Shown: one piece after another, positions 1-7,336 of the stretch
Position numbering within the stretch: the stretch's first letter is position 1
Layout of the letters: every line of letters begins with the position of its first letter
Assembly: GCA_031376455.1 (NCBI GenBank)
Contig: JANMDU010000112.1
Location: forward strand, 1 to 13,241
Direction: 5' to 3'
Length of the DNA: 13,241 nucleotides
Source of the DNA: JANMDU01 sp031376455
GTDB lineage: Bacteria > Pseudomonadota > Gammaproteobacteria > Burkholderiales > Burkholderiaceae_C
Made by a program: the position numbers and the translations under genes
The notes under the pieces: generated by a model
The model's database searches: none
Told to the model about the DNA's origin: nothing
The model's input: only the letters and a program-made list of their open reading frames with translations

Positions 1-1
1 C

Positions 2-721
2 AACACCGATCGCATGGTGCAGCTTGGCCGCCAAGCGCTGCCGTTGCCTGGAGATGCTAAGCATGATTTGTGGATCATCCAGCAACTGGCCAAACAATTG
101 GGTCTGAATTGGAATTACGAAGGCGAAAATGACGAGAGCCAAGGCAGTGGTGCGGCGGCCGTCTATGAAGAAATGCGCCAAGCGATGCACACCGCAATTG
201 CAGGCATCACATGGGCACGGCTTGAAAAAGAGGGCTCAGTGACTTACCCGTGCCTGGCCGAAGACGATCCCGGTCAGGCCATCGTCTTTCAAGACAAAGT
301 ACCCACGCCAGACGGGCGCATCAAGCTCGTGCCTGCAGGTTTCATTCCAGCCGATGAAGTGCCAGATCAAGAGTTTCCGTATGTGCTCATCACAGGCCGC
401 CAGCTCGAACATTGGCACACCGGCTCCATGACGCGGCGTGCCGGCATTCTTGACGAGATTGAACCTGAGGCCACCGTTTCAATGAACACCGCGATGGCTG
501 CAAAAAACAAAATCAGTGCAGGAGATAGTGCCGAAGTTGCTTCGCGTCGTGGAAGCATTCAACTCAAAGTAAGGATTGACGATGGGACACCTGCAAACAC
601 CGTCTTCATTCCCTTCGCCTATGCTGAGGCCGCAGCGAATCTGCTCACCAATGCTGCGCTCGATCCGTTTGGGAAAATTCCAGAATTCAAATACTGCGCT
701 GTAAAAATAGAAAAAGCGTGA
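2..721 (+). CDS. Formate dehydrogenase alpha subunit, C-terminal part (5' end outside window)
   Basis: This is the last 239 residues of a molybdopterin-dependent formate dehydrogenase catalytic subunit, which oxidises formate to CO2 and passes electrons on to partner subunits. The frame is open from base 2 (N-T-D-R-M-V-Q-L-G-R), so the ATG at 14 is internal. The run DLWIIQQLAKQLGL and, later, YVLITGRQLEHWHTGSMTRR are hallmarks of this family. The second opens the C-terminal molybdopterin-dinucleotide-binding domain, which ends in ANLLTNAALDPFGKIPEFK. The sequence resembles the FdsA/FdhF-type alpha subunits of NAD-linked enzymes. The metal site, Fe-S clusters and Cys/Sec ligand lie upstream and cannot be seen. 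No fdsC- or fdsD-like gene follows on this strand; the next gene converges on it. The family call is firm; the exact subtype is an inference. Confidence 0.93.
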   Translation, partial: NTDRMVQLGRQALPLPGDAKHDLWIIQQLAKQLGLNWNYEGENDESQGSGAAAVYEEMRQAMHTAIAGITWARLEKEGSVTYPCLAEDDPGQAIVFQDKVPTPDGRIKLVPAGFIPADEVPDQEFPYVLITGRQLEHWHTGSMTRRAGILDEIEPEATVSMNTAMAAKNKISAGDSAEVASRRGSIQLKVRIDDGTPANTVFIPFAYAEAAANLLTNAALDPFGKIPEFKYCAVKIEKA

Positions 722-741
722 GGCTTAGAAAGCCATCACGC
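711..741 (-). terminator. Rho-independent terminator of the 55-residue gene
   Basis: Read on the minus strand, GCGTGA then TGGCTT pairs with AAGCC then TCACGC around a TCT loop, an 11-base-pair stem with one bulged base, followed directly by TTTTT. It lies 30 bases past the stop of the small minus-strand gene. The same bases contain the formate dehydrogenase stop codon (719-721). On the plus strand no T-run follows, so it should terminate mainly minus-strand transcripts. Confidence 0.75.
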
Positions 742-770
742 CTATCGGTAGCCGTGCCACTAAAAAGAGA

Positions 771-938
771 TCAACCGCCTTTTTTCGGGCGCTTACCAGC
801 ATTTTTCTTGTTGCGTGTGGAGGCACCGCGCTCCAAGCTGATCTTTTGACCACGGCTCACGGGCATGGATACGCCGTTGGGCAACACAGGTTTAGGGCTG
901 CGTTTGCGGTCTGCTTCGGTTCTGATTTTGTCGGCCAT
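771..938 (-). CDS. Small basic protein of 55 residues, function unknown
   Basis: The gene encodes a 55-residue, Lys/Arg-rich protein beginning MADKIRTEADRKRSPKPVLP and ending NKKNAGKRPKKGG. I see no signal peptide, membrane segment, cysteine pair or named motif. The charge suggests nucleic-acid or ribosome contact, but that is only inference. Support for a real gene comes from signals at both ends: a TTGGAG Shine-Dalgarno about 8 bases before the ATG, and a strong terminator hairpin with a T-run just past the stop. It stands alone on the minus strand, 80 bases downstream of spoT and convergent with the formate dehydrogenase gene. I vaguely recall similar small basic proteins in Burkholderiales but cannot name a family. 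Confidence 0.72.
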   Translation of the reverse strand: MADKIRTEADRKRSPKPVLPNGVSMPVSRGQKISLERGASTRNKKNAGKRPKKGG

Positions 939-1018
939 GAGGATACTCCAAGGGAAAATAGATTCAACCCAGTATTAGGCCACAGATTAATGCGCAATTT
1001 GGCCCAATAACTGGGTGA

Positions 1019-3328
1019 TCATCCCAAAAGTCGGAGGGCTTTGTTCACATGTGTCGTCCGTGTCAGAGCGCGCAGTACGACTTGCAGATGCTGCACATCA
1101 CGCACATCAATCACAAATCGCAAATCGGCAGTAGGCGCGCCTACCTCGCTGTCTCGCCCGAGGTCAACGCTTTTGATATCAGCCTCCGCGCCTGCCATGG
1201 CTGCTGCCACCTTGGCCAGCACGCCTTTACCGCTTTGCACAGTGATGACAACTGTGGTGGAAAAAGCTCTTAAAGGCTCATCGCTCCACTCGACGGCGAT
1301 GAACCGCTCTTTGTCCTTTTGTATCAGCTTAGCCGCCACACTGCAAGAGCTGGTATGCACCTGCAAACCTTCTCCTCGGCCAAGATAGCCTGTGATCGCA
1401 TCGCCCGGTATAGGCTGGCAGCACAAAGCGTATTGCACCGTACCGCCATCACGACCATCGAGCACAATCGCACCCTGGGAAATCTGCTCGTGTGCAGTGA
1501 AGCGCTCTTTGCTCATCAGCAAGGGGTCGATTCTCTGACCATTTCCGGTCATCAGCGCAACCAAGCGCTTGGCCACTATGGTGGCAACGCGTTTGCCCAT
1601 GCCGATATCCGCCAACATTTCTACTCGGCTTTGGTTACCTGAAAAGCGCAAAATTTTGGCCCACAAAGCATGACCCAGCTCATCGTCGGCCGGTAGTGCA
1701 GCGATACCTTCTGAGCGAAGTGCTTGCAAGAGAAGTTTTTCGCCTAAATCCTGCGATTCGTTCTGCGAAAGTGTCTTTAAATGATGGCGGATGCGGCTAC
1801 GCGCCCGAGCAGTGCGTACAAAGCCAAGCCATGCTGGATTGGGCTTAGAAAACGGAGCGGTGATGACTTCAATCACATCGCCATTCTTTAGCTCTGTCCG
1901 CAATGGAACTTGCTCACCATTGACCTTCGCGCCCATCGTGTGGTCGCCCACATCGGTGTGTACGGCGTAGGCAAAATCGACGATGGTAGCGCCGCGCGGC
2001 ATCGCCATGATGGTGCTTTTGGGTGTAAACACATAAACGGCATCTGGGAACAGATCAACTTTCACATGTTCCCAAAAATCACCGGGCTCTCGATTTTCGC
2101 TGTGGATATCCAAAAGCGATTGCAACCATTGCGTGCCCAAGCGCTCTGCTTGGGCAGCAGCGCTAGTCTGCGGTAGCTCCACGCCAACGAGCGCTTGCTG
2201 CTTGCCGTTGGATTTGTAGAGCCAATGCGCGGCCACGCCACTCTCAGCCACCACATGCATGGGCTCGGTGCGCATTTGAAACTCTACGTTCACTCCGCTG
2301 GGGCCTACCACCGTGGTGTGCAGCGATTGATAGCCATTGATCTTTGGGATCGCTATGTGATCCTTGAATTTTCCGGGCACCGGTTTATACAACTGATGCA
2401 GCACGCCCAAGGCTGTATAGCAATCGGTGACACCTGTGACAACCAGACGAAAGCCATAGATGTCGGTGACTTGAGCAAAGCTGAGGTGCTTCGCATCCAT
2501 TTTTTTATATACAGAAAAGAGCGTTTTTTCACGACCAGAGATCGTCACTGGCAGATGCGCACTCGCAAAACTTGCCTCAATATCTCTCTGAACTTTTTGA
2601 ATCAAATCTCTGCGCCGGCTGCGTGCTTTTTGGACAGCGCGCGTCAGTGTGGCGTAACGCCACGGGTGAAGATGGCGAAAACTCAAATCTTGGAGCTCGC
2701 GGTATGTTGTGTTGAGACCGAGGCGGTGCGCAATTGGCGCATAAATATCGAGCGTCTCTTTGGCGATGCGCGCCCATTTCTCACGGGGCACATCATCCAG
2801 CGTGCGCATGTTGTGGCTGCGATCAGCTAGCTTGATGAGGATGACGCGAACATCACGCGCCATCGCAAGTAGCATTTTGCGAAAGCTCTCCGCTTGGTTT
2901 TCTTCCCGCGTGTTGAATTCGAGCTTATCGAGTTTGGTCAGTCCATCGACCAACTCTGCTACAGCCGAGCCGAACTTTTCGATGATTTCGGTCTTGCTTA
3001 CGCCGCAATCTTCTAGCGTGTCGTGCATCAGCGCTGCCATCAAAGCACCGGCATCCAGCTTCCATTCGGCGCATTGCGATGCTACAGAGATGGGATGCGT
3101 GATGTAGGGCTCGCCATTGCCGCGCATTTGGCCTAGATGTGCTTCATCGGCGAAACGGTAGGCGCGTCGGATACTTTCAACATCTTCCGCAGCCAGATAG
3201 TCGAGCTTGGCCATCAGGGCCGCGAAGCTAGCAGCGGCAGCGTTGGCAGCATCCACGGAGAGCTTTTGGCTCTTCGTTGATTTCTTTTCAGGCGTTTTAG
3301 CCCGAACAGGTTTGATAGCTGCGCTCAT
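1019..3328 (-). CDS. spoT: Bifunctional (p)ppGpp synthetase/hydrolase (SpoT/Rel family)
   Basis: This 769-residue protein makes and degrades the alarmone (p)ppGpp in the cytoplasm. The N-terminal HD hydrolase domain looks intact: ITHP with His78, MHDTLED with His102/Asp103/Glu106, and SHNMRT with Asn173. The synthetase domain follows (about 260-370) with TDIYGFR, the G-loop region KINGYQSLHTT and the EFQMRT acid (Glu349). A TGS domain lies at about 431-491, a Cys/His-containing segment at about 633-662 (CCQPIPGD ... HTSSC), and a C-terminal ACT domain at about 690-767. With both active sites present it should be the bifunctional, SpoT-like member rather than hydrolase-dead RelA. The ATG at 3328 gives the expected length; the first 40 residues are an Ala/Lys-rich extension. 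It is the last gene of the yicC-gmk-rpoZ-spoT series, but a terminator separates it from rpoZ, so it may have its own promoter or depend on read-through. Confidence 0.96.
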   Translation of the reverse strand: MSAAIKPVRAKTPEKKSTKSQKLSVDAANAAAASFAALMAKLDYLAAEDVESIRRAYRFADEAHLGQMRGNGEPYITHPISVASQCAEWKLDAGALMAALMHDTLEDCGVSKTEIIEKFGSAVAELVDGLTKLDKLEFNTREENQAESFRKMLLAMARDVRVILIKLADRSHNMRTLDDVPREKWARIAKETLDIYAPIAHRLGLNTTYRELQDLSFRHLHPWRYATLTRAVQKARSRRRDLIQKVQRDIEASFASAHLPVTISGREKTLFSVYKKMDAKHLSFAQVTDIYGFRLVVTGVTDCYTALGVLHQLYKPVPGKFKDHIAIPKINGYQSLHTTVVGPSGVNVEFQMRTEPMHVVAESGVAAHWLYKSNGKQQALVGVELPQTSAAAQAERLGTQWLQSLLDIHSENREPGDFWEHVKVDLFPDAVYVFTPKSTIMAMPRGATIVDFAYAVHTDVGDHTMGAKVNGEQVPLRTELKNGDVIEVITAPFSKPNPAWLGFVRTARARSRIRHHLKTLSQNESQDLGEKLLLQALRSEGIAALPADDELGHALWAKILRFSGNQSRVEMLADIGMGKRVATIVAKRLVALMTGNGQRIDPLLMSKERFTAHEQISQGAIVLDGRDGGTVQYALCCQPIPGDAITGYLGRGEGLQVHTSSCSVAAKLIQKDKERFIAVEWSDEPLRAFSTTVVITVQSGKGVLAKVAAAMAGAEADIKSVDLGRDSEVGAPTADLRFVIDVRDVQHLQVVLRALTRTTHVNKALRLLG

Positions 3329-3333
3329 GTGTT

Positions 3334-3348
3334 CTTGATGGTATCAAG
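3334..3348. promoter_or_regulatory. Palindrome just upstream of the spoT start codon
   Basis: CTTGAT-GGT-ATCAAG is a perfect 6-base inverted repeat ending 6 bases before the spoT ATG, where the Shine-Dalgarno would lie. No clear GGAG-type site is seen there. It could be a small RNA hairpin limiting ribosome entry, or an operator. The role is inference. Confidence 0.35.
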
Positions 3349-3364
3349 AGAAAGAAATCAATGC

Positions 3365-3391
3365 AAAAAGCGCCTAAATAGGCGCTTTTTT
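3365..3391 (-). terminator. Rho-independent terminator between rpoZ and spoT
   Basis: AAAAAGCGCC and GGCGCTTTTT form a perfect 10-base-pair stem around TAAATA. On the minus strand, the direction of rpoZ and spoT, the GC core is followed by TTTTT. The A-run on the other side makes the hairpin close to symmetrical, so it could also act on plus-strand transcripts. It ends about 22 bases after the rpoZ stop and 37 bases before the spoT start. Confidence 0.87.
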
Positions 3392-3413
3392 AAGAAATTG
3401 ATGTGATTGCTGA

Positions 3414-3617
3414 TCAGAGCGGGACTTTCTTGAGCATTTCAGTGCCAACCTTGCCTGCTGCGATTTCACGCAAGGCGGTGACGCAGGGCTTGTTTTTGCT
3501 CTCAAGCTTAGGCGTGTGCCCTTGGCTGAGCATCCGAGCACGGTAAGTGGCTGAAAGCACGAGCTCAAAACGGTTTGGAATCTGTTTGAGACAGTCTTCA
3601 ACGGTGATGCGGGCCAT
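3414..3617 (-). CDS. rpoZ: DNA-directed RNA polymerase omega subunit
   Basis: The 67-residue omega subunit helps assemble the beta' subunit and, in proteobacteria, forms part of a ppGpp-binding site on RNA polymerase. The start MARITVEDCLKQIPNRFELV and the central run RARMLSQGHTPKLESKNKP are characteristic, and the length is normal for Burkholderiales. I chose the ATG at 3617, not the longer frame opening at 3674, because GGAG lies 7 bases upstream and the family begins MARITVEDC. The gene lies 53 bases downstream of gmk, separated by a hairpin, and is followed by a strong terminator. The order gmk-rpoZ-spoT is the same as in Escherichia coli. Confidence 0.96.
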   Translation of the reverse strand: MARITVEDCLKQIPNRFELVLSATYRARMLSQGHTPKLESKNKPCVTALREIAAGKVGTEMLKKVPL

Positions 3618-3650
3618 GGGATAACTCCAAAAGTAACAAAGAAGGAAATT

Positions 3651-3670
3651 AAGTTTGCTACAGCAAACTT
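3651..3670 (-). terminator. Hairpin directly after the gmk stop codon
   Basis: AAGTTTGC-TACA-GCAAACTT is a perfect 8-base-pair inverted repeat whose first base touches the gmk stop codon (3671-3673). On the minus strand it is followed by AATTTCCTTCTTTG, a pyrimidine-rich run but not a clean T-tract. It may be a partial terminator, a processing site or a 3'-end stabiliser between gmk and rpoZ. Confidence 0.5.
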
Positions 3671-4291
3671 TCAATGAATGTTGAGAGCAAGAAAGGTTGC
3701 GGCTCGCGCTCGGCGCTGCGCCACGAATTTCAACCTCTGGGCAGAGACGATGGCTTTAAGATCAAACAAAGCTCTCTCAAAAACTTCGTTGATTATAACG
3801 AAATCGAAATTTCGAGCCTGGCTGATCTCGTCGCGCGCATTTTGCATACGCAGTTCAATGCTCTCATGCGTGTCTTCGCCACGCCTCTCGATGCGGCCTC
3901 TGAGCTCTTCCAACGAAGGCGGCAATATGAAAATTTGTACGGCTTCTGGGAAGAGCTTCTTGATTTGGTAAGCGCCTTGATAGTCAATCTCAAGAATCAC
4001 ATCTTCCCCACGCGACAGGCGGCTCTCGATGGCCATGCGCGATGTGCCGTAGCGCTTGCCATGCACATGCGCCCATTCGAAAAATGCCTCGCCATTGACG
4101 AGCGTGTCAAACTCCGCATCGCTGATGAAATAATATTCGCGTCCGTGTTTTTCTTGGCCACGAGCACTTCGGGTCGTGTGAGAAATACTGGGCTGCACCA
4201 AAGAATCAAGCTCCATCAAAGCTTTAACAAGGCTGGATTTGCCAGCGCCGCTGGGCGCTGCGACGACGAATAAGTTGCCGGGAAATTCCAT
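3671..4291 (-). CDS. gmk: Guanylate kinase
   Basis: This enzyme phosphorylates GMP (and dGMP) with ATP to give GDP, feeding both GTP and (p)ppGpp synthesis. The Walker A loop APSGAGKSS lies at residues 12-20, followed by the GMP-binding stretch SHTTRSAR and REYYFIS (about 37-56), EWAHVHGKRYGTS and LEIDYQGAYQIK. From the ATG at 4291 it has 206 residues, typical for the family. The frame extends to a GTG at 4327, adding 12 Lys-rich residues not typical of the family, and I reject it. Neither start has a good Shine-Dalgarno; the upstream bases are A-rich and lead into a copy of the interspersed repeat. It lies between yicC and rpoZ on the same strand. In some bacteria ppGpp inhibits this enzyme; whether that applies here is unknown. 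Confidence 0.95.
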   Translation of the reverse strand: MEFPGNLFVVAAPSGAGKSSLVKALMELDSLVQPSISHTTRSARGQEKHGREYYFISDAEFDTLVNGEAFFEWAHVHGKRYGTSRMAIESRLSRGEDVILEIDYQGAYQIKKLFPEAVQIFILPPSLEELRGRIERRGEDTHESIELRMQNARDEISQARNFDFVIINEVFERALFDLKAIVSAQRLKFVAQRRARAATFLALNIH

Positions 4292-4305
4292 AGCGTATTT
4301 TAATG

Positions 4306-4370
4306 ATTTTTTAAGCGTTTTGAGCACCTAGCCGGCATCTAAACTGCGCGAAGCGCTATGAAATTAATAG
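4306..4370 (+). repeat. Interspersed repeat copy A (yicC-gmk gap)
   Basis: The 40-base core at 4331-4370 starts GCCGGCAT, continues with CTGCGC and ends GCTATGAAATTAATAG. It matches copy B at 32 of 40 positions without gaps. The 25 bases before the core match copy B at 20 of 25. The flanks AGCACCTAGC and GCGAAGCGCT pair at 7 of 10 positions. The element points opposite to the two genes around it. Confidence 0.85.
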
Positions 4371-4379
4371 TGAGCTGAG

Positions 4380-5363
4380 TTATTCGATGTTTTGCACTTG
4401 CTCACGCATTTGCTCGATCAGTACCTTCATATCGACGCTGATGCGAGACAGCTCCAGCGTCGATGATTTGCTGCCGAGCGTGTTGGCTTCGCGGTGCAGC
4501 TCTTGGATGATGAAATCAAGGCGTTTGCCCAGTTCTGCGGTTTGCGCGGAGGTTTTGGTCTTCGCAGAGCTGCGAAGTTTGCCAGCCAGCAAATCATCAA
4601 TCTCATCCAAATGGGCGTTCAGGCGAGTCAGCTCTTCGGCCACATCGATGCGAATGGCAAAGGCGGCAGCCTCGGTCAAGGCGCGTTCCTGAGCTGCTGT
4701 GCCAGAGAGTTGACCGGTGCTATCAGCCTGCTTTAAGGCTTCTGTGAAACGCTCTACAAAGCGTTGTTGCTGCGCAGCAACCAGCGTCGGTACGAGGGGC
4801 AGGGCTGTTTTGACGAGTTGGCGCAACTGCTGGGTATGCCCAGAGAGCATGGCTGCAAGCCGAGCGCCCTCGCGCTCGCGAGAGGCCATAAATTGCGCTA
4901 AGGCCTCTTTAGCAAGCGTCAAAAGTACTGCGCTGAGATCGACTGGTGGGTTGTTGCTGACGGTATTGTTGCTCATGCGCAGCACATCAGCCACCGACAA
5001 AGCTTGCGCCTTAGGCAGCCAAGCCTGAATTTGATCTTGTGCGCGCGCAAGCTGCTGCAGCAAGGCGGGTGTGGGCGTGCTTTGCACGGCGGCACTGCCT
5101 GCTTCAAGCGCGACGTAGGCGCGCAGCTCAACTTTGCCGCGCTTTAAGTTTTGCGTGAGTAGCTCACGCATAGCGCTCTCGTGGCTGCGTAGCTCATCGC
5201 TCAGTTTGAAGCTGAGGTCAAGAAAACGGCTGTTCACTGATCGCAGTTCGATGCCCAGCCTCGGTGTGGCATGGGTTGTAGGCACTTCTGCGCTGACCCC
5301 AGATGAAGTGAAGGAGGGTGTGGTTTGCAGGCTTGCGTAGCCTGTCATGCTGTAAACTGACAT
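4380..5363 (-). CDS. yicC: YicC/YloC-family endoribonuclease
   Basis: This 327-residue protein belongs to the YicC family, members of which have been reported as endoribonucleases acting on RNA in stress and stationary phase. Family marks are the N-terminal SVYSMTGYAS, ELRSVNSRFLDLSFKL, a long helical middle with SREREGARLA and TEAAAFAIRIDVAEELTRL, and the C-terminal QELHREANTLGSKS with EQMREQVQNIE (DUF1732). I prefer the ATG at 5363 (MSVYSMTGYAS); an ATG at 5348 (MTGYAS) is possible, and none of the candidates has a Shine-Dalgarno. The N-terminal region carries a low-complexity Ser/Thr/Pro insert after MTGYASLQ. The gene heads the minus-strand cluster, and its start lies only 10 bases from the divergent kinase start, so each promoter must lie inside or very near the other gene. 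Confidence 0.93.
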   Translation of the reverse strand: MSVYSMTGYASLQTTPSFTSSGVSAEVPTTHATPRLGIELRSVNSRFLDLSFKLSDELRSHESAMRELLTQNLKRGKVELRAYVALEAGSAAVQSTPTPALLQQLARAQDQIQAWLPKAQALSVADVLRMSNNTVSNNPPVDLSAVLLTLAKEALAQFMASREREGARLAAMLSGHTQQLRQLVKTALPLVPTLVAAQQQRFVERFTEALKQADSTGQLSGTAAQERALTEAAAFAIRIDVAEELTRLNAHLDEIDDLLAGKLRSSAKTKTSAQTAELGKRLDFIIQELHREANTLGSKSSTLELSRISVDMKVLIEQMREQVQNIE

Positions 5364-5373
5364 AAGGCGCATT

Positions 5374-6372
5374 ATGTCTAAAGTTAAACCCGCATCACTT
5401 CCACCCGACACCGTGATTGGCGGCTACCGGGTCGTTCGCAAAGTCTCCGCAGGCGGCTTTGGCGTGGTGTATTTGTCGGTAGACAGCGAAGGCCAGCAGG
5501 TCGCCATCAAAGAATACTTGCCTTCTTCGCTGGCCACGCGCGCGCCTGGCGAGCTGCTGCCGCAAGTGCAACCGGATAAATTGTCTTTGTATCGCCTCGG
5601 CTTGAAGAGCTTTTTTGAAGAAGGCCGTTCGCTGGCGCAAATCTCGCATCCCTCCGTCGTTTCCGTGTTGAACTTCTTCCGCGAAAACGAGACGGTCTAC
5701 ATGGTGATGAATTATCTGGAAGGTGCCACGCTGCAAGATTTCATTATCACGGCGCGGGAATTGAAAAAGCAAAAAGTCTTCCGCGAATCCACCATTCGTA
5801 GTCTGTATGACGAAATTTTGCGCGGCTTGCGCATCGTGCATCAGCACAAGATGCTGCATCTGGACATCAAGCCAGCGAATATTTTTATCACTGAAGACAA
5901 TAAAGCGGTGTTGATTGATTTCGGTGCGGCGCGTGAGGTGCTGAGCAAAGAGGGCAACTTTATTCGCCCGATGTACACGCCCGGCTTTGCTGCGCCTGAG
6001 ATGTATCGCCGTGATTCGAGCATGGGGCCTTGGACCGATATTTACGCCATTGGTGCCTGCATTTATGCCAGCATGCAAGGCTATCCGCCCAATGATGCGC
6101 CGCAGCGTTTAGAAAAAGATCGCTTGTCGCTTGCATTGTCTCGCCTGCGAGGCGTCTATTCAGATAATTTGATCGAGGTGGTGGAGTGGTGCATGTCGCT
6201 CGATCCGCTCTCGCGGCCGCAATCGGTGTTTGCGTTGCAAAAAGAGCTCTCTCAAGAAAGCGAGCGCCGCTACACGCGTTTGTCGGTGGGCGAGAAAGTG
6301 CGATTGCAGTTCGACAATGTCGTCAACGACACGAAAAAAGCTGTGGGCAAAGCCACGAAGTTTGGTAAGTGA
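5374..6372 (+). CDS. Hanks-type serine/threonine protein kinase
   Basis: This is a 332-residue soluble protein kinase. The Gly-rich loop SAGGFGVVY lies at about 25-33, the ATP-anchoring Lys46 in VAIKEY, the catalytic loop HLDIKPANI at 162-170, the metal-binding DFG at 182-184 and the APE motif at 207-209, so the catalytic residues are present. The catalytic loop reads HLD, not HRD, so it is a non-RD kinase. After the kinase domain there is only a short basic tail (about 295-332), with no membrane segment, PASTA repeats or sensor domain, so the input signal is unknown. AAGG about 6 bases before the ATG may serve as the ribosome site. The PP2C phosphatase that follows meets its stop codon, so the two are very likely co-expressed as a reversible phosphorylation pair. 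The substrate is not evident. Confidence 0.93.
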   Translation: MSKVKPASLPPDTVIGGYRVVRKVSAGGFGVVYLSVDSEGQQVAIKEYLPSSLATRAPGELLPQVQPDKLSLYRLGLKSFFEEGRSLAQISHPSVVSVLNFFRENETVYMVMNYLEGATLQDFIITARELKKQKVFRESTIRSLYDEILRGLRIVHQHKMLHLDIKPANIFITEDNKAVLIDFGAAREVLSKEGNFIRPMYTPGFAAPEMYRRDSSMGPWTDIYAIGACIYASMQGYPPNDAPQRLEKDRLSLALSRLRGVYSDNLIEVVEWCMSLDPLSRPQSVFALQKELSQESERRYTRLSVGEKVRLQFDNVVNDTKKAVGKATKFGK

Positions 6373-6374
6373 GT

Positions 6375-7301
6375 ATGAAAAGCGGCAAAGCCATGAAGTT
6401 CTCGGTGTTCCAGATCAGTCGCAAGGGCGGGCGTGAGAACAACGAAGACCGCATGGGCTACAGCTACACGCGAGAATCTGTCATGTTTGCACTCGCTGAT
6501 GGCATGGGCGGCCATCCAGAAGGTGAAGTGGCCGCGCAATTGGCTTTGCAAACGCTCTCTGCGCTTTTTCAGAAAGAAGCGCGTCCGGTCATTCAAAATG
6601 TGACGGAATTTCTTGCTCGCGCGCTCATGGCTGCGCATCACCAAATCATCCGCTATGCCAGTGAAAAAGGCATGCTCGATACGCCGCGTACGACGCTTGT
6701 GGCTTGTGTCGTGCAGGGCGGCACATCTACATGGATTCACTGCGGTGATTCTCGTTTGTATTTCTTGCGTGATGGGCAAATGGTTGCGCGAACGCGCGAT
6801 CATTCTTATGCAGAGCAACACGCTGCGGGCATCATCAAACTTGATCGCTTAAACCGTAATGTGCTGTTCACCTGCCTTGGATCGCCAACCAAGCCTGTCT
6901 ACGATATCGCCGGGCCGCATAACTTGCAGCAAGGTGACCGCATCATGCTTTGCTCAGATGGTCTGTGGGGCAGTGTCAACGACAACGATATTGTCTACAC
7001 CATGTGCAAAGGGCCTGTAGCTGCTGTGGTGCCCGATGTGGTCGAAATGGCGTTGCGCCAAGGTGGCGAGCACTCTGACAACGTGACGGTGATCGCGATG
7101 GAATGGGAAACGCCCGATGCGTTTGAAGCGACGCAAGGTATCTCGACCGATAGCATCAACGACGGCGTATTTGCCTCGACCATTCAAGCGGGCGGGCTGG
7201 AGAATTTCGTTGACGATTTGGATGATGCAGCGATTGAGCGGTCGATTGCTGAGATCAACGAAGCGATCCGCAAGACGGCGGCTAAATCGATCAAGCCTTA
7301 A
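6375..7301 (+). CDS. PP2C-family serine/threonine phosphatase
   Basis: This 308-residue, metal-dependent PP2C (PPM) phosphatase is the likely opponent of the kinase just upstream. Motifs in order are GRENNEDR (Glu21 and Asp25), ADGMGGHPEGE (42-46 DGMGG), TTLVACVV, HCGDSRLY, TRDHSY, LCSDGLWG (Asp195) and HSDNVTV (Asp235), so the metal-binding acids are present. The last 60 residues are an acidic extension beyond the catalytic core with no motif I recognise. The start is uncertain: GTG at 6369 overlaps the kinase stop (6370-6372), ATG at 6375 lies 2 bases after it, and ATG at 6393 gives MKFSVFQISRKGG, closest to the family start. I give 6375. Either way translation is probably coupled to the kinase. 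No membrane segment is present. Confidence 0.92.
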   Translation: MKSGKAMKFSVFQISRKGGRENNEDRMGYSYTRESVMFALADGMGGHPEGEVAAQLALQTLSALFQKEARPVIQNVTEFLARALMAAHHQIIRYASEKGMLDTPRTTLVACVVQGGTSTWIHCGDSRLYFLRDGQMVARTRDHSYAEQHAAGIIKLDRLNRNVLFTCLGSPTKPVYDIAGPHNLQQGDRIMLCSDGLWGSVNDNDIVYTMCKGPVAAVVPDVVEMALRQGGEHSDNVTVIAMEWETPDAFEATQGISTDSINDGVFASTIQAGGLENFVDDLDDAAIERSIAEINEAIRKTAAKSIKP

Positions 7302-7336
7302 CTTTTCGCTTTTGGTTTGTACTTACACAGACTAGC

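Noticed and set aside
443..452. A further GCCGGCAT match within the formate dehydrogenase gene
   Set aside because: Only the first eight bases match. The rest of the 40-base core is absent and the site is coding, so it is not a fifth repeat copy.
2195..2830. A 211-residue plus-strand open frame opposite spoT
   Set aside because: It lies wholly inside the well-supported spoT gene on the other strand and has no recognisable domain or ribosome site.
3674..4273. A 199-residue plus-strand open frame opposite gmk
   Set aside because: It is antisense to gmk, whose motifs are clear. The protein shows no family features.
4292..4327. GTG start at 4327 adding 12 residues to guanylate kinase
   Set aside because: The added residues are not typical of the family, there is no Shine-Dalgarno, and the bases belong partly to repeat copy A.
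5395..6078. A 227-residue minus-strand open frame opposite the kinase gene
   Set aside because: It is an antisense shadow of the kinase: rich in His and Arg, with no motifs.
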